Shown in pieces: positions 1 through 5,951 of a stretch of 5,951 nucleotides of DNA (positions are counted from its first letter, which is position 1; every line of letters starts with the position of its first letter). The DNA is from Deltaproteobacteria bacterium UBA6967 (GTDB taxonomy: Bacteria > SAR324 > NAC60-12): assembly GCA_002450295.1 (NCBI GenBank), contig DJYX01000283.1:1-5951 (forward strand), written 5' to 3'. Below the pieces are notes generated by a model, which saw only the letters and a program-made list of their open reading frames with translations, searched no databases and was not told where the DNA came from. A program made the translations under genes and the position numbers.

Positions 1-864
1 CGTCAGGCGCTTCAAGAGGGTGTTGAATTCAAGTTCTTCAAGGATTTGATGAAACTCGACATTATCAGAAAGCTTCATTTCACTTGGCTTCAAATCCTCG
101 AGTTTAATGTTCAAGGGGACTTCTCTGAAAATTGTAGCCAACTCTCGTGAAAAAAAGGCAGCCTCGCGATCGGTCTCCAATTTTGCGCGGAGGGAAGCAC
201 TCTTGATGTTAGTTAAATTCTCATACACGGAAGGAATAGATCCAAATTCTTGAATTAGTTTAATAGCAGTTTTCTCACCTACTCCTTTCACACCAGGAAT
301 GTTATCGGAGCTATCACCCATTAGTCCTAAAACTTCGATGACTTGCTCGGGTGTACACCCAAATTTTTCAAAAACACCGGCTTTGCCCACCCGATCACCG
401 TTATGGTTGAGTAATGTGATTTTATCAGTGATTAACTGCATGTAGTCTTTGTCACTGGTGACCATGACACCTTCCAAATCGGCATTGGAACACCATTGCA
501 TCAAGGTGCCAATGATGTCATCAGCTTCGTAGCCAGGTAGGATCAGGTAGGGTAAATGTAAGGCTTCAACGAGTCTGGGTAGATATGGCAGTTGCTCCAC
601 CAAATCTTCTGGCATTTTTTCACGGGTCGCCTTGTAGGCCGGAAATCTCTCATGTCGGAATGTTGGTTCGCTTGAGTCAGAAGCAACCGCCAAGTATTCA
701 GGTTTGTCTTCCTCTAATATTTTGAGAATTTGCTGAATGACTCCCCTCAACCCGCTTGTATTCAGACCTCTTGAGTTGATCAAGGGGTTCCGAATCATTG
801 CAAAATAACTACGGTAGAAGATTGCCATCGAGTCAATGGCGAAGAGGCGTGAAGATGCTGACAT
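1..864 (-). CDS. polA: DNA polymerase I, N-terminal 5'-3' exonuclease domain (partial, runs off left edge)
   Basis: This frame is open for 288 codons from an ATG at 864 to the window edge, so the gene is cut. It encodes the FEN-type 5' nuclease domain of DNA polymerase I, which removes RNA primers and flaps during Okazaki fragment maturation and repair. The expected acidic metal ligands are all visible: D11, D63, E113/D115/D116 (in GYEADDIIG), D138/D140 (in TSDKDYMQL) and D184/D187 (in GDSSDN). The basic FPAYKATRE segment (residues 74-82) and the helix-hairpin-helix stretch GVKGVGEKTA (191-200) are also present. The end of the fragment (ILEELEFNTLLKRL) matches the junction to the 3'-5' exonuclease-like and polymerase domains, which favours full-length PolA over a stand-alone exonuclease. 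An in-frame TAA lies one codon before the ATG, so no longer start is possible. The Shine-Dalgarno is weak (GAAG). Minor oddity: IDS replaces the usual (I/V/L)DG at residues 10-12. Confidence 0.95.
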   Translation of the reverse strand, partial: MSASSRLFAIDSMAIFYRSYFAMIRNPLINSRGLNTSGLRGVIQQILKILEEDKPEYLAVASDSSEPTFRHERFPAYKATREKMPEDLVEQLPYLPRLVEALHLPYLILPGYEADDIIGTLMQWCSNADLEGVMVTSDKDYMQLITDKITLLNHNGDRVGKAGVFEKFGCTPEQVIEVLGLMGDSSDNIPGVKGVGEKTAIKLIQEFGSIPSVYENLTNIKSASLRAKLETDREAAFFSRELATIFREVPLNIKLEDLKPSEMKLSDNVEFHQILEELEFNTLLKRLT

Positions 865-896
865 CTGTTATGCTTCAGTAATAGCGGAGACGTGAA

Positions 897-1676
897 TCAG
901 TTGTGACGATTGGAATTTAACTCCTTCAAAAGTGCGTATTTGAGGAAGGTGTAAAAAAATGTACTAAAGCCTGCAATCAGTCCCGGAAAACCATCTCGGA
1001 ATCCTTGTCTCAGAAAATAAAGACGAATAAAGGCAACAAGCGGATTCAGAAATAGGTTCCAGTAGTGGAATTTCTTGTTTTTTTGAGAATAGTCTTCTGC
1101 TGAAAGTTTCGCATAATTCAGTGTTTTTTCGAAGTGATGGTTTATATTTCTGTAGGAATAATGGATGAGGGGTGACTCAAGAGTAAGGATTGAAACCCCA
1201 GAATTTTTCAAAATCAAATCCTCATGAACAATTTCTCCCACCCATTCTGGATTAGAACCACGATTGACTAGTCGTGTTTTAACATCCGGGTACCATGCAT
1301 AATTCAACAGGCGGCCTAGATAGAAAGTTTTGCGTTTTAACGCAAAGGCTTTTGACGGATCTGATGAGCGGACTACTAATTCGATTTCTCTTGACAGCTC
1401 TTTTGACAATTCCTCGTCAGCATCCAGAAAAAGTAGCCAATCTCCTGAAGTGATTGTCAGGGCATGGTTTTTTTGCTTTGAGTATCCTAGCCAGTTTTGA
1501 ATAGCAAATTTAGCCCCTGATTCTTTTGCAATCGACTCGGTTCTATCTGTTGAGCCTGAATCCAAAACCAAAACCTCCATTTCGAGCTTCGACTGTTTAA
1601 GTTCTCTTAAGCTTTCAAGTGTTCTGGGTAAATTTTTCTCCTCATTTAAAGTGATAATAATGACACTTAAATGCAT
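897..1676 (-). CDS. Family 2 glycosyltransferase, WaaE/KdtX-like (probable LPS core or envelope glycan)
   Basis: The 259-residue protein has a GT-A family 2 fold. It opens directly with the first beta strand (LSVIIITLNEEKN, residues 3-15), followed by the nucleotide-binding VLDSGSTDRT (37-46), the WLGYSKQKNHAL acceptor-side segment (62-73) and the metal-binding LFLDADEE (82-89, D85/D87). W145-VGEIVHED (to 153) resembles the usual W-x-G-x-x-H-E region of this subfamily. The C-terminal stretch of about residues 205-250 is hydrophobic and aromatic, with an RDGFPGL motif typical of WaaE-like enzymes, and suggests peripheral attachment to the inner membrane. Known WaaE/KdtX members add glucose to the inner core heptose of lipopolysaccharide; the sugar and acceptor here cannot be read from sequence. 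The gene lies 70 nt after holA and 32 nt before polA. No clear Shine-Dalgarno precedes the ATG, but the start places the first strand exactly where expected. Family assignment is firm, exact substrate uncertain. Confidence 0.88.
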   Translation of the reverse strand: MHLSVIIITLNEEKNLPRTLESLRELKQSKLEMEVLVLDSGSTDRTESIAKESGAKFAIQNWLGYSKQKNHALTITSGDWLLFLDADEELSKELSREIELVVRSSDPSKAFALKRKTFYLGRLLNYAWYPDVKTRLVNRGSNPEWVGEIVHEDLILKNSGVSILTLESPLIHYSYRNINHHFEKTLNYAKLSAEDYSQKNKKFHYWNLFLNPLVAFIRLYFLRQGFRDGFPGLIAGFSTFFYTFLKYALLKELNSNRHN

Positions 1677-1746
1677 TGGTGGCTGGGTGTGAAGGTCAAA
1701 GGGGTTAAATTTTATTGAATCGTATGGTTTGTCTTGGATAGACAGA

Positions 1747-2793
1747 CTAGACCGCTGAAGAGAAATTACCCAAACAAATTTTTTCCAGTAAATTTTGGAA
1801 ATGAGGCCTTACGTGTTGTTGTTGGAACTTGATGCTCAAATCTATCTCAGCAAGATAGACTTGAATATTCTCGAGTTCGGTTAGAGTGAAGCCTTTCGTA
1901 TTTTGGAGGAGTTGTCGTCCAAGAAACGGATGGATACGCAGTTTGGAAAAAATTTCTGTTTCAGAAAGCCGTTCATTCAAAAAATATTTAACTCGTAGAA
2001 GTCGGCGCACCTGAGAAGTCAGAACACCAAAAAGCTTTACACCATCTCTTGGATTTTCCTTGAGATGAGTTTCAAGAAATTCAAGAGATTGAGCGAGTTC
2101 TTTCTTTGAAATGCTCTCGCTTAGAGCATACACAGAATAGTGTTTATGACCCTTGACAAACTTACGAACTTGATTTGCCTCAACGACAGAATCAGTCCCG
2201 AACAAGAGGTGAAGCTTTTCTAACTCATGGTCCAAATCATTAAGATTGTTACCAACTAATTGAATTAGTTCGATAGCTACATTTTCAGGAATCCGCAGTC
2301 CTTTAACAAGCGCGCGTTGACGCGTCCATTCAATTGGTTGCTCGTTATCATAGGCTACAAATTTACGAACCCTGCCACTTTTCTTACAAGCGTTTAAAAG
2401 AGGTTTGCTGAAGTCATTTTCGCGAGTTGCCTGACTACAAAGGACTAAAAACGTTTTCTCCAAGGGTGAGTTGAGAAAATTTAAAACAGCATGAAATAGC
2501 CTTGTTTCCTTGCTTTTGTCACTTTGACTTCTTGGAGCCTTTATCCTTTCAATATTGTCCAGGCGCACCACTCGGCTCTCTTCTAAGAAAGGAAGCGACT
2601 CAAGACTTTGAATCAACTCGCTAAGTTGGCCTTCATTTTCACTTCCCTTCAAAATTTCTTCAACACTGAAGCGCTGGAAACCAAGATCACGTGTGTCACT
2701 TGGTAAGATTTTATTGGTGAGTTCAAGTACCTGCTCATTTATAAGGAGGTCTTGATTACCATAAAATAAGAATACCTGTGGATGCTCTCTCAT
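1747..2793 (-). CDS. holA: DNA polymerase III subunit delta
   Basis: The 348-residue protein is a normal-length HolA, the clamp-loader subunit that opens the beta sliding clamp within the delta/delta-prime/tau-gamma complex. The N-terminal AAA+-like domain begins with FLFYGNQDLLI (residues 8-18), the degenerate nucleotide-binding position typical of delta, and continues with SLPFLEESRVVRLDN (66-80), which resembles the beta-clamp-interacting region. Further family marks are LVGNNLNDLDHELEKL (179-194), SVYALSESI (220-228), LFGVLTSQVRRLLRVK (254-269) and the C-terminal collar HPFLGRQLLQNTKGFTLTELENI followed by EIDLSIK (288-322). There is no functional Walker A, as expected for this subunit. 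The ATG is 5 nt after the ptsP stop; an AGGCGG-type ribosome site overlaps the last ptsP codons, pointing to cotranscription and probably coupled translation. holA often sits beside lptE or leuS in proteobacteria; here its neighbours are ptsP and a glycosyltransferase. Confidence 0.93.
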   Translation of the reverse strand: MREHPQVFLFYGNQDLLINEQVLELTNKILPSDTRDLGFQRFSVEEILKGSENEGQLSELIQSLESLPFLEESRVVRLDNIERIKAPRSQSDKSKETRLFHAVLNFLNSPLEKTFLVLCSQATRENDFSKPLLNACKKSGRVRKFVAYDNEQPIEWTRQRALVKGLRIPENVAIELIQLVGNNLNDLDHELEKLHLLFGTDSVVEANQVRKFVKGHKHYSVYALSESISKKELAQSLEFLETHLKENPRDGVKLFGVLTSQVRRLLRVKYFLNERLSETEIFSKLRIHPFLGRQLLQNTKGFTLTELENIQVYLAEIDLSIKFQQQHVRPHFQNLLEKICLGNFSSAV

Positions 2794-2810
2794 TGGGTTT
2801 ACCGCCTATG
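2794..2810 (-). promoter_or_regulatory. Ribosome binding site of holA inside the ptsP stop region
   Basis: Reading the minus strand, the bases before the holA ATG are CATAGGCGGTAAACCCA. The AGGCGG run overlaps the final Arg codons and abuts the TAA of ptsP, with about 8 nt to the start codon. This supports the chosen holA start and suggests that ribosomes finishing ptsP help initiate holA. Confidence 0.6.
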
Positions 2811-5072
2811 AAATCGAGCAATTTTCTGTCTTACGTCCATGGCTGACGCCGCTTCATGCAAAGCAAAATCTGCAATCTCTTCTGCATCAGAGAGAGTAAA
2901 CATTGACATCCGTTCCTTAACTAAAGGAATCAGAGATGCGCTCATTGAAAGTTGGCGTAATCCCAAGCCCACGAGAATGACACTACCGTCTGGGTCTGAA
3001 GCCATCTCTCCGCATAACTCCAAGGGCATATTTACTTCTGCACAATTCTTGACCAGATGTTTAATCATTTGGAGAACTGCTGGGTGCAGTGGATCATAAA
3101 TATTTGATACATTTGTATTATTTCGATCTACTGCCAATACATATTGTGTTAGGTCGTTTGAACCAATTGAACAGAAATCTATTTCTGGCATCATTTTATG
3201 GCTAATGAAAATTGCAGCGGGTACCTCAAACATCACCCCAATTTTTAGCTGCGGCGCATGATATCCCTCTTCTATCAATTCTTGCCGACACTCCTCATAA
3301 ATGCCTTTGACAGACTTAACTTCTTGTAGATCTGTAATCATTGGGAACAACAGTCGAACATTCTCACGCCCTTCTGAAGCTAGGAGAATCGCCTTTATTT
3401 GAGTTTTCAGAACCGCTGGGTGTTTCAACTGTCTACGAATAGCTCGAAAGCCCAAAAATGGATTATCTTCTTTTTGAAATCCCATGTATGGAGCAGCTTT
3501 GTCCGCTCCTAAATCAAGAGTTCGAATAACAACTGGGAAATCATTCGGCACCCTTTCAATGATTTTTCGATAAGTTTCACATTGATTTTCAAGCGATGGG
3601 TAGCTGTCTAGAGATAAAAAATAAATTTCAGAACGATATAACCCGATGCCCTCAGCTCCAAAGTGTTTTAACTGTAGAGTCTCACTTTCTAGGGCAACAT
3701 TAGCCAAAATGTTTACACGTTCTCCGTCCCTGGTTAAGCAGGGGAGAGTTCGAAATCTTTCCAGTTGGCTTCGATGGCGATCTTGAGCTACTAGTAATGC
3801 GGAGAAGTCCTCTATAGTTTCCTCACTCGGTCGTATAACGATTGAGCCATCTCCTGCATCCACAGCAAGCATATCTCCCTCATGAATTTCATGAAGAGAC
3901 GCTTCACTAACGCAGATTGCAGGGATCAAAAGAGATCGTGCAAGGATAGCAGCATGTGATACAACCCCACCGCTAGAAGTAATGATCCCTTTAATCTTTG
4001 TACTATCGATGCGGGCGATATCACTTGGTAGAACCTGCTTTGCTACCAGGATTCCCTCTTTGTCTGTGATCTCCCCAAAGCTATGACCCAAGTGGTGTAG
4101 TAAACGAATCCCGACATCTTTAAGATCCTGGCTTTTCTCTCGGAGATAAGAATCTTCTATGTTGTTAAAAGCGATCAGGTATTCGTGGATGACTTGATAG
4201 ATAGCCCATGCCGCACTATTGCCCTGGCCAATGTACCCTTCAATCTTTTCCTGAAAGGCAGAGTCTTCCATAAACATAATGTGAGCATGGAAGATTGCGG
4301 CCTCATCAGGACTCACTAAACCTGAGAGTCGGTCAATCAAGCCTAAGACATCTTTGATTGTTTGGTCCAGGGCAGTACGAAAAGCTTTGTTCTCTTCATG
4401 AATGCTCCATGGAGACATCCGCACTGGCTCTTCCATTGAACCTTGCTCAAGAACAAGCGCTTTCCCTAACCCAACGCCTTCGGCTACTCCTTGACCTTGA
4501 AGCGTATGTGTTTGCGGCGCTGGGCGAGAGAAACCAACGGAAGTGTTGCTATCCAATTCCTTAATCAACAAAGCCTTGGAGACAAGACCCGCAATTTGGG
4601 AGGCAATGGTTGTCATCAAACGCTCTTCATTTTCTGAAAAACTTCGACGTTTGAAGGTATGAACCGTAAGTACACCGATGGCACGGCGGTAGATCAGAAG
4701 TGGGACTCCGAGAAAAGACTGGTAGACTCCCTCACCAATATTCGGGAATAACTTGAATCGAGGATGTCGATGCATCTCGAGTACTTGTAGAGGTCGAGAT
4801 TCCTGCAGAACAAGCCCGGTGAGTCCTTCGTCAGGTCTCATGGTGACTGCATCGATTGCTTCTGGCACTAAGCCGATTGTGGACTTCAGCCGTAGTTGAT
4901 TTTCTTGTGCATCGTAGGCGTAGATCGCGCAGGCATCGACCCTCATGCGCTCCGCGATCATTTTGGAAGTTTGTTGAAGTGTTTCGTCTGCGTTATGGGA
5001 AGTAGTGATGATTTGGCTGACGTCAGCCAAAATTTGTAAGGCAGCGTCCTGGGATAGTTGGGTCTGATTCAT
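2799..5072 (-). CDS. ptsP: Nitrogen-PTS enzyme I (GAF domain plus PEP-protein phosphotransferase)
   Basis: The 757-residue protein is close to the usual length of enzyme I-Ntr (748 in E. coli). It takes phosphate from PEP onto a histidine and passes it to NPr and then EIIA-Ntr. An N-terminal GAF domain spans about residues 12-168 (DEGLTGLVLQ, FLGVPLLIYRRAIGVLTVH); in characterised homologues this domain senses glutamine and 2-oxoglutarate. The enzyme I N-domain follows (about 190-420), with the phosphohistidine expected at H373 in SSGGVVSHAAILAR. The PEP-binding barrel shows GIGLYRSE (R480), RTLDLGADK (R517), NPFLGFRAIR (R543), FEVPAA (E616), SIGSNDLTQY (N639, D640) and the catalytic cysteine C687 in ELCGEMASDP. 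No HPr or EIIA domain is fused. The residue two before H373 is Val where the family nearly always has Thr, Ser or Asn. An in-frame TAG two codons upstream of the ATG fixes the start, although the Shine-Dalgarno is poor. It follows glnB by 17 nt, consistent with coupled expression in a nitrogen-signalling operon. Confidence 0.94.
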   Translation of the reverse strand: MNQTQLSQDAALQILADVSQIITTSHNADETLQQTSKMIAERMRVDACAIYAYDAQENQLRLKSTIGLVPEAIDAVTMRPDEGLTGLVLQESRPLQVLEMHRHPRFKLFPNIGEGVYQSFLGVPLLIYRRAIGVLTVHTFKRRSFSENEERLMTTIASQIAGLVSKALLIKELDSNTSVGFSRPAPQTHTLQGQGVAEGVGLGKALVLEQGSMEEPVRMSPWSIHEENKAFRTALDQTIKDVLGLIDRLSGLVSPDEAAIFHAHIMFMEDSAFQEKIEGYIGQGNSAAWAIYQVIHEYLIAFNNIEDSYLREKSQDLKDVGIRLLHHLGHSFGEITDKEGILVAKQVLPSDIARIDSTKIKGIITSSGGVVSHAAILARSLLIPAICVSEASLHEIHEGDMLAVDAGDGSIVIRPSEETIEDFSALLVAQDRHRSQLERFRTLPCLTRDGERVNILANVALESETLQLKHFGAEGIGLYRSEIYFLSLDSYPSLENQCETYRKIIERVPNDFPVVIRTLDLGADKAAPYMGFQKEDNPFLGFRAIRRQLKHPAVLKTQIKAILLASEGRENVRLLFPMITDLQEVKSVKGIYEECRQELIEEGYHAPQLKIGVMFEVPAAIFISHKMMPEIDFCSIGSNDLTQYVLAVDRNNTNVSNIYDPLHPAVLQMIKHLVKNCAEVNMPLELCGEMASDPDGSVILVGLGLRQLSMSASLIPLVKERMSMFTLSDAEEIADFALHEAASAMDVRQKIARFHRR

Positions 5073-5089
5073 TGCATACTAACTTGAAA

Positions 5090-5441
<352 letters not shown>

Positions 5442-5487
5442 TGTTAAACTTAGCAATTGCCCTCCCCGGACTTGAATTTTATTTTCT

Positions 5488-5502
5488 TCAACGCTTGTGC
5501 CA
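5488..5502 (-). promoter_or_regulatory. Candidate sigma-54 (-24/-12) promoter upstream of glnB
   Basis: The minus strand reads TGGCAC-A-AGCG-TTGA. The sigma-54 consensus is TGGCACG-N4-TTGC, so the whole -24 core TGGCAC is present, the spacing is exact and the -12 element has TTG. The mismatches are A for G after TGGCAC and A for C at the end of TTGC. If used, transcription would begin near 5476 and give a leader of about 48 nt before the glnB ATG. Nitrogen-controlled glnB/glnK operons are classic NtrC and sigma-54 targets, which supports the call. I did not find a clear NtrC-type enhancer palindrome further upstream, so the activator is unknown. Confidence 0.6.
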
Positions 5503-5615
5503 GTGCATTAATTCTCAGCATTTATCAGGCGTGATAGAGAAGAATGAGTGTAGGATCTTGCCTAAAATTTAGACAGAATGCTCAAATTCTTGAAGATCTC
5601 ACCTTGTTTTTCGAC

Positions 5616-5951
5616 TTAATCGGTCTTGTTTAGCTTTAATTTCCAATCTAACAAAAATCCTTCGTTTTCAGGCAGAGGATATTGTTTTTCATCCAGCCTG
5701 ATTTGAACTACTTCGGTATTACCAATGGAAAGGGTATAAAATTCTTTAGCTGTTTCCCAACTTAGAAATTCGCCAGCCTTCAGATAATGAAGGGAAGGTT
5801 GTTCTTCATCAGATTGGACAGCTATCCAAACAGATTCCTCTGCTCGCAATTCAAGGATTGGAAAAGTGGAATGACTTTCTGTGGGAGCTAAATTATTAGC
5901 TGATGATTCTGCCGGAATAGTTGGTTTGATTTCTTCAGTTTCAACACCTTG
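5616..5951 (-). CDS. rodZ: RodZ-like protein, C-terminal periplasmic DUF4115 domain (partial, N-terminus beyond right edge)
   Basis: The frame is open from the window edge to a TAA at 5618-5616, giving the last 111 residues of a longer protein. A start at the TTG at 5849 would cut through the first beta strand of the domain and is not believable. The first 30 or so residues are a low-complexity linker rich in Glu, Pro, Ser, Thr and Asn. The rest matches the DUF4115 beta domain found at the C-terminus of RodZ: LELRAEESVWIAVQ, LHYLKAGEFLSW, FYTLSIGNTEVVQIRLDEKQYPLP. RodZ is a bitopic inner membrane protein whose cytoplasmic helix-turn-helix domain binds MreB and helps set rod shape; the DUF4115 part lies in the periplasm. 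The helix-turn-helix and membrane helix should be in the missing part, so the symbol rests on the C-terminal domain alone. It probably ends the previous transcript, since a 187-nt gap and a candidate promoter separate it from glnB. Confidence 0.72.
   Translation of the reverse strand, partial: QGVETEEIKPTIPAESSANNLAPTESHSTFPILELRAEESVWIAVQSDEEQPSLHYLKAGEFLSWETAKEFYTLSIGNTEVVQIRLDEKQYPLPENEGFLLDWKLKLNKTD

Noticed and set aside
897..1676. Lower GC in the glycosyltransferase gene as a sign of horizontal transfer
   Set aside because: A hand count of 240 nt gave about 38% GC against about 41-43% in samples of holA, polA and the enzyme I part of ptsP. The difference is too small to argue for transfer, although envelope genes are often exchanged.
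2839..3099. 86-codon plus-strand ORF
   Set aside because: It lies entirely antisense to the well-supported C-terminal part of ptsP, has no recognisable domain, and is best explained as a shadow of that gene.
4358..4564. 68-codon plus-strand ORF
   Set aside because: It is antisense to the linker and N-domain of ptsP, has no family resemblance, and ptsP is intact across it.
4561..5040. Higher GC in the GAF-coding part of ptsP, suggesting a recent domain fusion
   Set aside because: A hand count gave about 48% GC against about 43% in the enzyme I part sampled. The GAF plus enzyme I architecture is ancient and standard for PtsP, so no recent fusion needs to be invoked.
5562..5573. Small AT palindrome CTAAA-T-TTTAG between the RodZ-like gene and glnB
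   Set aside because: A 5-bp AT-only arm with a 1-nt loop cannot form a stable hairpin; it is probably chance in AT-rich intergenic DNA.
5553..5600. Inverted repeat GATCTT ... AAGATC in the gap after the RodZ-like gene
   Set aside because: The arms are only 6 bp with about 30 nt between them and no U-tract, so neither a terminator nor an activator site can be supported.

Overview
The window is a run of six genes, all on the minus strand. The layout below follows transcription, from high to low coordinates. The genes suggest a moderately AT-rich Gram-negative bacterium of proteobacterial type: a GAF-containing nitrogen-PTS enzyme I, a GlnB-type PII protein with the uridylylated T-loop tyrosine, a WaaE-like lipopolysaccharide glycosyltransferase, a RodZ-like protein and a sigma-54-like promoter. 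Protein resemblance hints at delta-like or marine SAR324-like lineages, but that is only an impression.

Region by region: 5951-5616 holds the C-terminal part of a RodZ-like cytoskeletal membrane protein, whose N-terminus lies beyond the right edge. A 187-nt gap (5615-5429) follows, with a good candidate sigma-54 (-24/-12) promoter at 5502-5488. Then come glnB (PII, 5428-5090), ptsP (enzyme I-Ntr, 5072-2799), holA (DNA polymerase III delta subunit, 2793-1747), a family 2 glycosyltransferase of the WaaE/KdtX type (1676-897), and the first 288 codons of polA (864-1), which runs off the left edge.

Spacing is tight: 17 nt between glnB and ptsP, 5 nt between ptsP and holA, 70 nt between holA and the glycosyltransferase, and 32 nt before polA. 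No convincing terminator was seen, so glnB-ptsP-holA, and possibly everything down to polA, may be one transcript. The first two genes both report nitrogen/carbon status: PII through 2-oxoglutarate, ATP/ADP and uridylylation, and enzyme I-Ntr through its GAF domain. A sigma-54-type promoter in front of them makes a coherent nitrogen-signalling unit. The next genes are housekeeping replication functions and an envelope glycosyltransferase.

I saw no mobile element, CRISPR array, RNA gene or toxin-antitoxin system, and nothing that looks like a wholly new system. The points most worth a second look are the sigma-54-like promoter on glnB-ptsP, the glnB-ptsP pairing, and a Thr-to-Val change two residues before the phosphorylated histidine of the enzyme I protein.
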